From Anaerotignum sp. (GTDB taxonomy: Bacteria > Bacillota > Clostridia > Lachnospirales > Anaerotignaceae), in NCBI RefSeq assembly GCF_030625865.1, contig NZ_DAOUQB010000001.1:62001-126000 (forward strand): 64,000 nt of DNA, in the 5' to 3' direction. The translations under genes were made by a program, and so were the position numbers. Numbering within the stretch: the stretch's first letter is position 1; every line of letters starts with the position of its first letter. The notes below the pieces were generated by a model, which did no database searches, had not been told where the DNA came from, and was given only the letters and a program-made list of their open reading frames with translations. This document shows positions 28,006-37,764 of the stretch, in pieces.

Positions 28006-29262
28006 ATGGAAAAATTGCTTGTAAAAGGCAGAAAACGTCTTGTGGGCGAAGTAATGATCAGCGGAGCAAAAAATGCAGCAGTGGCAGTATTGCCTGCAGC
28101 AATTATGGCAGGCGGCAAAAGTGTTTTGGAAAATTTGCCTAACATTGAGGATGTAAGCTGTATTTGCCATACAATCGAAAAAATGGGAGGAAAATGCTTA
28201 CATAAAGACAAGCATACCATAGAAATTGATTGTTCAGCTGGACTTGATTACCGCGCTACATTTGAAGAGGTACAGAAAATTCGTGCATCCTATTATTTCT
28301 TAGGCGCACTTTTGGCTCGTTACAAAAAGGCAGAAGTTGCAATGCCCGGTGGCTGCAACTTTGGTAAACGCCCCATTGATTTACACTTAAAAGGTTTTCG
28401 TGCGTTGGGGGCAACGGTGGAGGAAGAATGCGGTCTGGTAAGAGCTTATGCAGATCGATTGGTTGGTGCTTCCATTTATATGGATCAGGTTAGTGTTGGA
28501 GCAACCATAAATATCATGCTGGCGGCAACGATGGCAGAAGGAATTACCACTATTGAAAATGCGGCAAAAGAACCTCATGTTGTGGATACTGCCAACTATT
28601 TGAATATGATGGGAGCAAATATCAAAGGTGCCGGAACAGATGTAATTCGCATCAAAGGTGTAGAAAAGCTGGATGGCGCCCAGTATACAATTATTCCAGA
28701 TCAAATTGAAGCCGGTACATATATGATTGCTGCGGCAATTACAGGGGGAGATGTTCTGGTAAAGAATATTATTCCCAAGCATATGGATTCTTTGACGGCG
28801 AAGTTGGAGGAAATGAAAGTTCGAATGGAAGAAGGGGATGACTCTATTCGGGTTATGGCGAACAAACCCCTACAGGCTGTGAATGTAAAAACCATGAGTT
28901 ATCCGGGTTTTCCCACGGACTTGCAGCCGCAAATGGCGGCACTCTTAAGTATTTGCAAAGGTACCAGCGTTATTACTGAAAACGTATGGGAAAACAGATA
29001 TCAATATATAGAGGAGTTGCGCAAGTTAGGTGCTTGTGTAGATATTAACGGCAGAATTGCCACAATCGAAGGAATTCCTCATTATCAAGGTGCTTGTGTA
29101 GAAGCAACTGATTTAAGAGCGGGGGCAGCAATGATTTTGGCGGCACTGGCTGCGGAAGGAACCACTCAAATTGACGGTGTACGTTATATTGATAGAGGCT
29201 ATGAAGATGTTGAAGCCAAGTTTAATGCTTTAGGGGCAGATATTCAACGTATGATTAAGTGA
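28006..29262 (+). CDS. murA: UDP-N-acetylglucosamine 1-carboxyvinyltransferase
   Basis: Adds enolpyruvate from PEP to UDP-GlcNAc, the first committed step of peptidoglycan synthesis. The product has 418 residues. Visible are SGAKNAAVAVLPAAIMA near the N-terminus (K22/N23 site), the catalytic loop MPGGCNFGKRPIDLHLKG with its cysteine (the fosfomycin target), and the DLRAGAAMILAALAAEG motif near the end. The ATG at 28006 lies 10 bases after AAGGA. A TTG at 27976 gives an extension without a site. It sits inside the wal cluster, which fits regulation of wall synthesis. Confidence 0.95.
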   Translation: MEKLLVKGRKRLVGEVMISGAKNAAVAVLPAAIMAGGKSVLENLPNIEDVSCICHTIEKMGGKCLHKDKHTIEIDCSAGLDYRATFEEVQKIRASYYFLGALLARYKKAEVAMPGGCNFGKRPIDLHLKGFRALGATVEEECGLVRAYADRLVGASIYMDQVSVGATINIMLAATMAEGITTIENAAKEPHVVDTANYLNMMGANIKGAGTDVIRIKGVEKLDGAQYTIIPDQIEAGTYMIAAAITGGDVLVKNIIPKHMDSLTAKLEEMKVRMEEGDDSIRVMANKPLQAVNVKTMSYPGFPTDLQPQMAALLSICKGTSVITENVWENRYQYIEELRKLGACVDINGRIATIEGIPHYQGACVEATDLRAGAAMILAALAAEGTTQIDGVRYIDRGYEDVEAKFNALGADIQRMIK

Positions 29263-29684
29263 AGGAAATGATAAAGAGGGGAATTTGTGTTACGGGTTTG
29301 CAAAGGCGGAATGCTTTGATAACGGTTTAAAAACCAATGGTTTCCCGTCGGTTCCTCTATAAACAATAGGTTTTTCGTAAAGGTAAGCAGGGGAAACCCT
29401 GTCAGGGTGTCGATAAAATCGACACCCTTTGAAAAAAGCTCAGTTTCTTCAAGCTTTTTTTAAGTTAGCAGAGGACAAATAGATGTGTTCCTGCGACCAA
29501 AAGGTCTTGAAACATCCTATTTTCCTCGGATGGGCAAAGCCCATCCTGCGGATTCTACTTGGGAAACTCTTCGTTTCCCAAGCTCTTCCGTTTTTAAAAA
29601 TAGGTTTTTCGACAGTCTGGGCAGGGGAAACCCTGCTTTCTGTATTTTAAAAGAAAGTCATCAAACTGGAATGGGGGAGTTTTT
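29263..29684 (+). repeat. hairpin-rich intergenic repeat island
   Basis: A 420-base non-coding gap with many short palindromes: GGTTT...AAACC (29324-29333), GGGTGTCGAT/ATCGACACCC (29405-29427), GATGGGC/GCCCATC (29526-29542), TTGGGAAAC/GTTTCCCAA (29560-29582) and GCAGGG/CCCTGC. A module with AATAGGTTTTTCG followed by GCAGGGGAAACCCTG occurs twice (about 29364-29402 and 29597-29638). The middle part is copy 2 of the dispersed repeat. I see no protein gene; an open frame at 29485-29766 crosses the hairpins. Confidence 0.7.
29402..29548 (+). repeat. dispersed repeat, copy 2
   Basis: Inverted relative to the copy at 1-145. Begins with the GGGTGTCGAT hairpin, then AAAAAAGCT-rich sequence, then the block ending in CTTGAAACATCC and the GATGGGC hairpin. 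Confidence 0.75.
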
Positions 29685-30479
29685 TTGGCAGTGGAGTTTT
29701 GTACCCTCGCAAGCGGAAGCAGTGGAAACAGCACTTATATCGCTACAAAACATACCCGAATTTTAATTGATGCCGGTGTCAGCGGAAAGAAAATTGAAGC
29801 GGGGCTGGCGGAGTTAAGGGTAACAGGGCATGATATAGATGGATTGTTTATTACCCATGAGCATTTGGACCATATCAAAGGTGCGGGAATTTTCTCAAGA
29901 CGCTTTAATGTTCCCATTTATGCTACCTATGAAACTTGGATAGCGATGGAGGATGGGTTGGGAAAGATTTCACCGGGAAACAAACGCTTTGTTTATCCCG
30001 GCGAGAATTGTATCGTAAATGATATTTGTGTAAAGCCTTTTCACATTCCACATGATGCGGCGGAACCGGTTGGATATAATATCTTTGCAGGGGGGAAAAA
30101 GGTTACCCTTGCCACGGATATTGGGCATATTACCGATGAAATTCGAGAAAATATTGCGGAAAGCGAAATTCTTTTGCTGGAAGCAAATCATGATGAAAAT
30201 ATGGTGCAGACGGGAAGTTATCCCTGGCATTTAAAAAAGAGGATTTTAAGCGATGTAGGACATCTTTCTAACAAAACAGCAGGAGAACTCCTTTCTTCCG
30301 TTGTGGATGGAAAAATGAAGCATGTTTTTTTGGGGCATTTGAGTCAGGAAAATAATGAGCCCCATTTGGCATTTGATACAGTTGAAAAAATTTTGGAGAG
30401 AAACAAAATTCTGGTAGGCAAGCATATAAAAATGGACATGGCATACCGCCATAATACAGGGAAAAAAGTTGAAATATAG
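29685..30479 (+). CDS. walJ: MBL-fold hydrolase WalJ (YycJ)
   Basis: A 264-residue metallo-beta-lactamase-fold protein, with the metal motif THEHLDHIKG at about residues 52-61 and the beginning FCTLASGSSGNSTYI that is typical of YycJ/WalJ. YycJ is a 5'-3' DNA exonuclease with a proposed role in mismatch repair and sits at the end of wal operons. The TTG start is chosen for GGGGGAG 7 bases upstream. It is separated from murA by the repeat island, so it may have its own transcript. rlmH follows after 8 bases. Confidence 0.92.
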   Translation: MAVEFCTLASGSSGNSTYIATKHTRILIDAGVSGKKIEAGLAELRVTGHDIDGLFITHEHLDHIKGAGIFSRRFNVPIYATYETWIAMEDGLGKISPGNKRFVYPGENCIVNDICVKPFHIPHDAAEPVGYNIFAGGKKVTLATDIGHITDEIRENIAESEILLLEANHDENMVQTGSYPWHLKKRILSDVGHLSNKTAGELLSSVVDGKMKHVFLGHLSQENNEPHLAFDTVEKILERNKILVGKHIKMDMAYRHNTGKKVEI

Positions 30480-30487
30480 GTGAGAGA

Positions 30488-30967
30488 ATGAAGATTACCA
30501 TTGTATGTGTGGGAAAGCTTAAGGAGCAATATTGGCGAGGAGCTGTTGAGGAATACAGCAAGCGTTTAGGGCGCTACTTGAAGCTGGAAATTATAGAGTT
30601 ACCTGATGAAAAAGCGCCGGAAACCATGAGTCCGGCTCAGGAGGATGAAGTCCGCCAAAAGGAAGGGCTGCGTATTTTAAAGGCAGTTAAGGATGACGCT
30701 TTTGCTGTGGCCTTAGCCATTGAAGGTAAGAGTCTTTCCTCAGAGGAATTGGCTGATTTTATGGCAGAAAAGGCGGTTCGAGGGGTTAGCCATGTGGCGT
30801 TTATCATTGGCGGTTCTTTGGGATTATCCCAAGAGGTTATGAAAAGAGCTGACTTTGCATTAAGCTTTTCCTCTATGACATTTCCACATCAAATGATGCG
30901 TATTATTTTACTGGAGCAAATCTATCGGGCTGAAAAAATTAATCGAAAAGAGCCTTATCACAAATAA
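30488..30967 (+). CDS. rlmH: 23S rRNA (pseudouridine-1915-N3)-methyltransferase
   Basis: A SPOUT-family methyltransferase of 159 residues, the usual RlmH length. The knot region is intact: AFIIGGSLGLSQEV (about 99-112) and LSFSSMTFPHQMMRIILLEQIYRA near the C-terminus. It methylates helix 69 of 23S rRNA in assembled ribosomes. Directly downstream of walJ (8 bases), as in other Bacillota. The ATG is preceded by GGTGAGAG. Confidence 0.96.
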   Translation: MKITIVCVGKLKEQYWRGAVEEYSKRLGRYLKLEIIELPDEKAPETMSPAQEDEVRQKEGLRILKAVKDDAFAVALAIEGKSLSSEELADFMAEKAVRGVSHVAFIIGGSLGLSQEVMKRADFALSFSSMTFPHQMMRIILLEQIYRAEKINRKEPYHK

Positions 30968-31034
30968 TGATTGTAAATTGTAAGAAAAAAATATACCATA
31001 TGCTTTTATTTCAGATTTGGAAGTGATAGATTTT

Positions 31035-31766
31035 ATGGGACATGACGTTTTTGAAGAAAAAGAACAGGCTTATCTCCAATGCGAGAAAAAATGGATATTC
31101 GCCATATTAATGGCAGTCAGCGGTTATCTTGGTGCCTTCACTGTAATTTTGCGGGGTGGCGTATTTTGCAATGCACAGACAGCAAATTTTGTATTTCTTG
31201 CTGTTGCTGCAGGCAAAGGGGAGTATCGTCACGCTCTTTATTTTTTTATACCTATTATGGCGTATTTCTCCGGTGCTTGTATTTCCGAGTTTATTCCGTC
31301 TAAAATAAAAAGATATATGAGTATCCGTTGGGATACCTTTTTGGTGGGGCTTGAGGTGGTTGTAATCTTATTGTTAGGATTGCTTCCTGAAAGTGCGCCG
31401 GTACAGATTTCTCAAATTTCCATTAATTTTATTTGTTCTATGCAATATAATACATTCAGGCAAGCGGAGCATATTCCCATGGCAACAACTTTTTGCACAA
31501 ACCATTTACGACAGACAGGGGTCTATTTTATGAAATGGCTGAAGCATGGGAAGGACAAAATATACTTACGCAGATTTTTCAGTCATATTGAAATGATTGT
31601 ATTTTTTGTTTCAGGAGGAATTTTATCATCGGTGATGTGTCAAATTCTTCTTGGAAAAGCTTTGTTTGTTGCGGCATTTTTATTGTTTATCGTTTTTTTA
31701 AGTTTATTAGGTGCCGATTTAACGCGAGAAAAAAATATGCTGAATAAAATACCTTTGGGACATTAA
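31035..31766 (+). CDS. YoaK/DUF1275 membrane protein
   Basis: A 243-residue integral membrane protein with about six hydrophobic segments and the DUF1275 start (AVSGYLGAFTVILRGGVFCNAQTANFVFLAV). The family has no settled function. The ATG at 31035 follows GGAAGTGA at 9 bases; a TTG at 31017 lies before that site. It converges with murC and shares a bidirectional terminator. The N-terminal 20 residues are highly charged (VFEEKEQAYLQCEKK). Confidence 0.85.
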   Translation: MGHDVFEEKEQAYLQCEKKWIFAILMAVSGYLGAFTVILRGGVFCNAQTANFVFLAVAAGKGEYRHALYFFIPIMAYFSGACISEFIPSKIKRYMSIRWDTFLVGLEVVVILLLGLLPESAPVQISQISINFICSMQYNTFRQAEHIPMATTFCTNHLRQTGVYFMKWLKHGKDKIYLRRFFSHIEMIVFFVSGGILSSVMCQILLGKALFVAAFLLFIVFLSLLGADLTREKNMLNKIPLGH

Positions 31767-31801
31767 AATGATAAGAAACGTTTTTTTTATATGTTTGTTG
31801 A

Positions 31802-31845
31802 AAAAAAGCCGGGAAACACTTTCGTTTCCTGGCTTTTTTCATTTT
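31802..31845. terminator. bidirectional terminator
   Basis: Stem AAAAAAGCCGGGAAAC/GTTTCCTGGCTTTTTT between the convergent DUF1275 gene and murC. T runs lie on both strands. Confidence 0.9.
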
Positions 31846-31862
31846 TGGCTTACTGATATTTT

Positions 31863-33239
31863 TTATTCGGAAAGAAAAGACTCCCCGATTTTATATACAT
31901 CTCCTGCGCCCACAGTGAGAAGCAGATCTCCCTTTTGACAGTGCTTTTGCAAAAAGGTCAAGATTTCATCAAAATTCCCCACATAATGGGCAGACTTTCC
32001 TGTTTTAGCAATGCGTTTTGCCAACTGAGCCGCACTTACAGTACCATCGTCCGTTTCTCTTGCTGCATAAATATCGGCAATGATAATTTCATCTGCATCA
32101 AAAAATGCATCCCCAAAGTCTTCAAATAAAAATTTCGTACGAGAATAGGTATGGGGTTGGAAAACACACCATGTGGTATTGTGTTTTACCTTTTTTGCAG
32201 CAGCTAAGGTTGCACGAATTTCTGTGGGATGATGGGCATAGTCATCGATAACAAGAACGCCGTTTTTTTCTCCTTTTCTTTGGAAACGTCGGTTTGTTCC
32301 TGTAAAGTGGGCAAGACCTTTGATCCAATCCTCAGGGGGGATTTCCAAAAAGCTTGCAGAGGCAATGGCTGCCAGGGCGTTAGAGATATTGTGGTCCCCC
32401 GGAACATTCAAATGAACGATTGCCTTTTTTTCGTGATGATAAAATACATCGAAGGTGTTTTTCCCGTCTTCGTGATGAATTACATTTTTTGCAGTCCAGT
32501 CGGAATCTTCTTCCATGGAAAAGGTTTCCACTCTACATACCAAATCTTTTGTAATTGCAGCTAGATTGGGTATGGTTTTATTGATAACCAAAACCCCGTT
32601 CTTAGGAATACGTTTTGCAAAGTCATGGAATGAGTGATAAATATTTTCCAAAGAGCCGAAAAAGTCCAAATGGTCACTTTCGATATTCAAAATAACACCA
32701 ACCAAAGGGCTTAAGCGCAAAAAGCTGTTAAAATACTCACAGGCCTCCGCTACAAAATAAGAGGAATTTCCAATTTTTAAATTGCTCCCGATGGTAGGAA
32801 GGACGCCTCCTACGGTGATGGTGGGATCTTTTTCAGCCGCCAGAAGTATTTCTGACACCATAGACGTTGTTGTTGTTTTGCCATGGGTTCCGGAAACTGC
32901 AACGGAATTGCTATGCTCTCCCATAATTTGTCCTAAAAGCTGTGCGCGATCCATAATAATTAAATTTTTTTCTTTTGCCGCTTCTAATTCCGGATTTCCA
33001 TCATGAATGGCTGCCGTAAAAACAACGTGGGTTACATCATCTGTAATGTTTTTTGTATGATGTCCAATATTAATATGGATGCCAATGGATTGGAGATGGT
33101 TTGTTACAGGTGTTTCACGAATATCGGTTCCGGAAACCTTGCATCCCCGCTTTGCCAGAATTTCTGCCAGGCCGGACATGCTAATACCGCCGATGCCGAT
33201 GAAATAAATATGGTCTGAATCTTTAAACATTGTTGTCAT
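31863..33239 (-). CDS. murC: UDP-N-acetylmuramate-L-alanine ligase
   Basis: Joins L-alanine to UDP-MurNAc, the first peptide step of peptidoglycan synthesis. The 458 residues begin with the nucleotide-binding IYFIGIGGISMSGLAEIL and have the ATP loop VSGTHGKTTTTSMV (about 110-123). Mur ligase signatures follow (NIESDHLDFF, DDYAHHPTEI). It is the only gene between 31.8 and 50.6 kb on the minus strand. GAGGCGG lies 6 bases before the ATG at 33239; a second in-frame ATG at 33230 is less likely. A good promoter is upstream. Confidence 0.96.
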   Translation of the reverse strand: MTTMFKDSDHIYFIGIGGISMSGLAEILAKRGCKVSGTDIRETPVTNHLQSIGIHINIGHHTKNITDDVTHVVFTAAIHDGNPELEAAKEKNLIIMDRAQLLGQIMGEHSNSVAVSGTHGKTTTTSMVSEILLAAEKDPTITVGGVLPTIGSNLKIGNSSYFVAEACEYFNSFLRLSPLVGVILNIESDHLDFFGSLENIYHSFHDFAKRIPKNGVLVINKTIPNLAAITKDLVCRVETFSMEEDSDWTAKNVIHHEDGKNTFDVFYHHEKKAIVHLNVPGDHNISNALAAIASASFLEIPPEDWIKGLAHFTGTNRRFQRKGEKNGVLVIDDYAHHPTEIRATLAAAKKVKHNTTWCVFQPHTYSRTKFLFEDFGDAFFDADEIIIADIYAARETDDGTVSAAQLAKRIAKTGKSAHYVGNFDEILTFLQKHCQKGDLLLTVGAGDVYKIGESFLSE

Positions 33240-33298
33240 ATAGTACCGCCTCTATCGTTGTATGAATCGTTAAAAAACCTAACATAATATTGCTTTTC

Positions 33299-33327
33299 AT
33301 TATAGTATACTAAAAAAGGAAAGGCAA
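33299..33327 (-). promoter_or_regulatory. murC promoter
   Basis: Read on the minus strand: TTGCCT, 17-base spacer, TATAAT, about 60 bases before the murC ATG. Confidence 0.75.
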
Positions 33328-33678
33328 TCATTTACAGAGATTTCTATATTTAATTTTATACCAAAATAATGGAAATAAACCAAAAAGTTACGAATCTTTT
33401 GAAAAAAGACGAAGAAGAGATCATTTAGTAAAAATGATGAGAGAAATACCTGTTTTTTTTACAGGCTGAATATGGTATAATTGGGTAAATTCAAAGAAAA
33501 ATGGTATAAAACACAGAGTTTTTTCGTGAGACGAAAAGGTATTGATACCGGGGAAAATGCAAGACTATTTCCTGGTTAACTTTTTTAGAGAGGAAGGTTT
33601 ATTTTAATCTTTAACGGTTTTAATCGCAGCATCTGCATAAGCAGCCATTGTATAAATAAAGGCAGGGGGTAGATACAA
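33328..33678 (+). other. intergenic region before glgC
   Basis: AT-rich. TATAAT at 33476-33481 may be a glgC -10 (T-rich -35), about 200 bases before the gene. A small CCTGT/ACAGG hairpin (33449-33464) lies just upstream of it. No gene seen. Confidence 0.4.
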
Positions 33679-34953
33679 ATGCGTAAAAAAGAAATGATTG
33701 CAATGCTTTTAGCAGGCGGCCAGGGAAGCCGTCTTGGTGTTTTGACACGCAAGGTTGCAAAGCCGGCGGTGGCGTATGGTGGAAAATTCCGAATTATTGA
33801 TTTTCCCCTCAGCAACTGTATCAATTCAGGTATAGACACAGTGGGCGTGTTGACGCAGTATCAGCCCTTACGATTGAATCAGCATATTGGGATCGGGATT
33901 CCTTGGGATTTAGATAAGAAAAACGGCGGTGTGACAATTTTGGCACCTCACGTAAAGGGTGGAGATTCCGGTGAATGGTTTCTGGGCACTGCCAACGCAA
34001 TTTATCAAAATATCGACTATATCGACAGCAATAATCCTGAATATGTATTGATTTTATCAGGAGATCATATTTACAAAATGGACTATTCCAAAATGCTGGC
34101 GTTTCATAAAGAAAAGGATGCAGCAGCAACCATTGCTGTTTTAGAAGTCCCTTTTGATGAGGCAAGCCGTTTTGGTATTATGAATACAAAGGATGATGAC
34201 AGGATTTACGAGTTTGAAGAAAAGCCCGGAAATCCCAAAAGTAATCTGGCATCTATGGGTATTTATATTTTTACTTGGAGCAGATTAAGAGAAGCACTTG
34301 TTGAAGATAGAGAGATTCACCCCGACAGCGATTTTGGTATGCATATTATCCCCAAGATGTTGGATGAAGGGCAGACGATGTATGCATATCGATTTAAAGG
34401 TTATTGGAAGGATGTTGGAACCATTGAATCTTACTGGGAATCCAATATGGAATTGATCAAGGCTTTACCGGAATTTAATTTGTATGAGGATTTTTGGAAA
34501 ATTTATACCAACTCTGACCATCAGCCACCTACGTATACTGCACCTGAGGCTGTGGTAAAAGAATCATTGGTAACCGACGGCAGCGAAATTTATGGGGCGG
34601 TTTATCATTCTGTATTGGGCTCGGAGGTAGTCGTTGGAAAAGGTGCAGTTATTAAAGACTCAATTATTATGGGCAAAACTGTAATTGGAGAGAATGCTGT
34701 GTTGGAACGTTGTATTGTGGATGAGAATTGTGAAGTTGGCAATGGCGTACAAATGGGTATGGGTGAAAACTTACCCAATGAAACGAAGCCCAATATTTAT
34801 AACACCGGAATTACTGTAATTGGTAGTCATACGAAGGTACCCGAAGGCATTGAAGTTGGAAAAAATTGCGTAATCTACGGCTATACAAAAGCAGAGGATT
34901 ATGCGGAAGGTAAATTAGATAGTGGTAAATCTGTTGTTCGGGAGGGGATATGA
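33679..34953 (+). CDS. glgC: glucose-1-phosphate adenylyltransferase GlgC
   Basis: Makes ADP-glucose for glycogen synthesis. The product has 424 residues with an N-terminal nucleotidyltransferase domain ([23 protein letters not shown], about 9-31; [43 protein letters not shown]) and a C-terminal left-handed beta-helix with hexapeptide repeats. It overlaps the glgD region; the two subunits form the mixed enzyme known in Bacillota. Other glycogen genes (glgA, glgB, glgP) are not in this window. Confidence 0.96.
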   Translation: MRKKEMIAMLLAGGQGSRLGVLTRKVAKPAVAYGGKFRIIDFPLSNCINSGIDTVGVLTQYQPLRLNQHIGIGIPWDLDKKNGGVTILAPHVKGGDSGEWFLGTANAIYQNIDYIDSNNPEYVLILSGDHIYKMDYSKMLAFHKEKDAAATIAVLEVPFDEASRFGIMNTKDDDRIYEFEEKPGNPKSNLASMGIYIFTWSRLREALVEDREIHPDSDFGMHIIPKMLDEGQTMYAYRFKGYWKDVGTIESYWESNMELIKALPEFNLYEDFWKIYTNSDHQPPTYTAPEAVVKESLVTDGSEIYGAVYHSVLGSEVVVGKGAVIKDSIIMGKTVIGENAVLERCIVDENCEVGNGVQMGMGENLPNETKPNIYNTGITVIGSHTKVPEGIEVGKNCVIYGYTKAEDYAEGKLDSGKSVVREGI

Positions 34954-34955
34954 GT

Positions 34956-36074
34956 ATGAAAGCCATTGGTATCATATTAGCAGGCGGTAACAATGAAGGA
35001 CGACTCGGTGTTCTTACCGACCATAGGGCGGCAGCTGCATTGCCTATCGGCAGCAGCTATCGGGCCATAGATTTTACTTTAAGCAATATGTCAAACAGCG
35101 GAATTGGTAAGGTTGCTGTGCTGACGCAGTATAATTCCCGTTCCTTGCGGGATCACTTGACTTCATCCAAGTGGTGGGATTTCGGTAGAAAACATGGAGG
35201 ATTATTTGTGTTTACGCCGTTTACCAGCAGCACCGATTCCAATTGGTTTCGGGGGACGGCTGATTCTATTTATCAGAATATGACCTATCTTTTGAGAAGC
35301 AATGAGGAATATGTGATTATCACCAGTGGTGATTCCATTTACAAAATGGATTATCGGAAGCTGGTTGAAAGCCACGAAGAAAAGGGTGCAGATCTTACCA
35401 TTGTTTATCAAGAGATGGAGCGTGCAGATTTAAACAATTTTGGGATTATGGAAATGGATGAAACGGGACGGTTGGTTGAATTTGAGGAAAAGCCTGAGCA
35501 GCCCAAGTCGAATAAGGCTTCCCTTGGGACATACGTGATTGCCAGAACCCTTTTAATTGATATTTTGAATGAAATTGTGCCCCAAGGTAAGTATGATTTT
35601 GTAAAGGATATTTTAATTGGAAAACGGAAAGAAATAAAGATATACGGATATGAATTCAAGGGGTATTGGAATACCTTGAGTACGGGCATTAGCGCTTATT
35701 ATAATGTTAATATGGATTTTCTCAAAAAGGAAGTTTGGGATGCTTTTGTAAATGAATATCCCTACATTGAAACAAAGGCAAAGGATGAACCACCGGCAAA
35801 ATATAATAAGGATGCGGATGTACGAGATTCTATTGTGGGCAGTGGTACGATTTTTAACGGCAAGGTGGAGCATTCTATCATCTTCCGCAGGGTTTATACG
35901 GAAGAAGGCTCCGTTGTGAAAAATTCTATTCTCATGGAGGGATGCAGAATTGGGAAAAATTGTGTAGTTGAAAATGCAATTTTAGACAAAGAGGTTGTAC
36001 TTTCCCATGGACAGCGGGTGATTGGAAAATCTATTCAGGAGTTGGCTATCCTGAAAAAAGGGACAAGACTATAA
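34956..36074 (+). CDS. glgD: glucose-1-phosphate adenylyltransferase subunit GlgD
   Basis: A 372-residue paralogue of GlgC with the same domain order, starting MKAIGIILAGGNNEGRLG. The adenylyltransferase core is divergent (GDSIYKMDYRKL, FEEKPEQPKSNKASLGTYV), as expected of the regulatory partner subunit. ATG 34956 is preferred because GGAGGGG is 8 bases upstream. An ATG at 34950 lies too close to that site. A strong terminator follows. Confidence 0.92.
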   Translation: MKAIGIILAGGNNEGRLGVLTDHRAAAALPIGSSYRAIDFTLSNMSNSGIGKVAVLTQYNSRSLRDHLTSSKWWDFGRKHGGLFVFTPFTSSTDSNWFRGTADSIYQNMTYLLRSNEEYVIITSGDSIYKMDYRKLVESHEEKGADLTIVYQEMERADLNNFGIMEMDETGRLVEFEEKPEQPKSNKASLGTYVIARTLLIDILNEIVPQGKYDFVKDILIGKRKEIKIYGYEFKGYWNTLSTGISAYYNVNMDFLKKEVWDAFVNEYPYIETKAKDEPPAKYNKDADVRDSIVGSGTIFNGKVEHSIIFRRVYTEEGSVVKNSILMEGCRIGKNCVVENAILDKEVVLSHGQRVIGKSIQELAILKKGTRL

Positions 36075-36085
36075 AATGGGAAAAA

Positions 36086-36117
36086 GCAGGCGAAGCAGAG
36101 CAACGCCTGCTTTTTTT
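36086..36117 (+). terminator. intrinsic terminator after glgD
   Basis: GCAGGCG/CGCCTGC stem with an 11-base loop and seven T. Confidence 0.9.
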
Positions 36118-36266
36118 CCATGATTTTCAATGATGTTCTACGGACTTTTTTAGGAATTTAAGTGGTTTTTTAGTAAATGCGTATATTGAATTTTCGTGTC
36201 AAAAATGAGAAAATATCCAAAGTTGTGTACAGCTTATGAGCAGAAGCTGTGAGAAAGGAGAACTGC

Positions 36267-37643
36267 ATGAAAAACTTAAAGGCTGTTATTTTGGCGGCAG
36301 GAGAAGGCACCCGAATGAAATCAAAAAAACCAAAGGTGCTCCATGAAATACTAAATAAAACAATGATAGATTATGTGATAGATACGGCAAAAGGCTGCGG
36401 TGCGGAAGAAGTTTGTGTTGTTGTGGGGCATAAGGCTGATGAGGTGAAAGCCGCTATTGTGAAAGATGGTGTGTCCTTTGCCTTGCAAGAAAAGCAAAAA
36501 GGCACGGGCCACGCAGTTATGATGGCTGGTGATTTTATTGAACCAAACCGGGATATACTGATTCTTTATGGTGATACACCTTTGATTCAAGGAGATACTT
36601 TGGAAAAATTGGTGGAAAAGCATCGTCAGGAAAGCTTTGGGGCTACTGTAGTTTCCGCCGCTATTGAAAATCCTGAGGGATATGGACGTATTGTCCGTGA
36701 TAGCAACGGGAAGTTTTTGAAAATTGTTGAACACAAAGATGCCACCCAAGAAGAACGTTGTATAAAAGAGATAAACACAGGGATTTATATTTTTAAAGGT
36801 GCTGATTTAATCACTTCTTTGGCAAAATTGGATAACCACAATGTGCAGGGGGAATATTATTTACCGGATTGCTTGGAGCTGATTTTAAAAGCCGGCGGAA
36901 AAGTGGGGGCTGTTGTTGCGGAAGATGACAAGGAATTCTTCGGTGTGAACTCTCGCGTGCAATTGGCGGAAGCAGCAAAAATTATGCAGCAAAGGATTAA
37001 TCGCCGTCATATGGAAAACGGTGTGACTCTTGCAGATCCGGAAAACACTTATATTGACAGGGATGTAAAAATCGGCATAGATACAATCATTCTGCCGGGC
37101 TGTGTATTGGAAGGGAAGACCGAAATTGGTGAGGATTGTAAAATTGGTCCCAATTCCCGTATGACAGATATGCATATTGGAAACGGTGTAACATTTCAAA
37201 GCTCAACAGGCATAGAATCGGAAATTGGGGACAATACTACGGCAGGACCCTTTGCTTATATTCGCCCCAACTGCAAAATCGGCAAGAATGTAAAAATCGG
37301 CGATTTTGTGGAAGTGAAGAATTCAACAGTGGGTAATGGAACCAAGATTCCTCATTTGGCTTACATCGGTGATACAGATGCCGGGGAAAAGGTGAATTTT
37401 GGATGCGGTAGTATTATGGTAAACTATGACGGAGAGAAAAAGCATCGTACTACGGTGGAAGACAACGTTTTTGTAGGTTGCAACGTGAATTTGGTTGCTC
37501 CTGTTACAATAAAAGCGGGTGCATATATTGCAGCCGGCTCTACAATTACAAGAGATGTTTCAGAGGATGTGCTTGCTGTTGCAAGAGCGAGACAGCAGGT
37601 TATTGAGGGCTGGAAAAAGAAGAGAATGAAAAAAGAATCGTAA
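36267..37643 (+). CDS. glmU: bifunctional GlmU
   Basis: Acetylates glucosamine-1-P and then makes UDP-GlcNAc, the substrate of MurA and TagO. The 458 residues have a uridyltransferase domain (VILAAGEGTRMKSKKPKVLHE about 8-28; GTGHAVM; LYGDTPL) and a left-handed beta-helix acetyltransferase domain from about residue 250 (GPFAYIRPNCKIG, GCGSIMVNYDG). The ATG at 36267 follows AAAGGAG; an upstream GTG at 36249 lies before that site. It is followed by prs, as in Bacillus. Confidence 0.96.
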   Translation: MKNLKAVILAAGEGTRMKSKKPKVLHEILNKTMIDYVIDTAKGCGAEEVCVVVGHKADEVKAAIVKDGVSFALQEKQKGTGHAVMMAGDFIEPNRDILILYGDTPLIQGDTLEKLVEKHRQESFGATVVSAAIENPEGYGRIVRDSNGKFLKIVEHKDATQEERCIKEINTGIYIFKGADLITSLAKLDNHNVQGEYYLPDCLELILKAGGKVGAVVAEDDKEFFGVNSRVQLAEAAKIMQQRINRRHMENGVTLADPENTYIDRDVKIGIDTIILPGCVLEGKTEIGEDCKIGPNSRMTDMHIGNGVTFQSSTGIESEIGDNTTAGPFAYIRPNCKIGKNVKIGDFVEVKNSTVGNGTKIPHLAYIGDTDAGEKVNFGCGSIMVNYDGEKKHRTTVEDNVFVGCNVNLVAPVTIKAGAYIAAGSTITRDVSEDVLAVARARQQVIEGWKKKRMKKES

Positions 37644-37674
37644 AAAATGAAGAAATACGGCGAAATACAGTTGA

Positions 37675-37702
37675 AATTGACACGGGATGGGTGTAACATA
37701 TA
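37675..37702 (+). promoter_or_regulatory. prs promoter
   Basis: TTGACA, 16-base spacer, TATAAA, 62 bases before the prs ATG. Confidence 0.75.
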
Positions 37703-37764
37703 AATGATGGGCTGCGTTCAGCCACAGTTGATAAAATGCAAAAGATTAATAGGGGGATATTGAA

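Noticed and set aside
29485-29766. 93-codon frame before walJ
   Set aside because: Runs through the hairpins of the repeat island and into walJ in another frame.
30974-30986. TGTAAA and TGTAAG near 30974 as a WalR site
   Set aside because: Spacing is 7 bases and there is no promoter in proper register.
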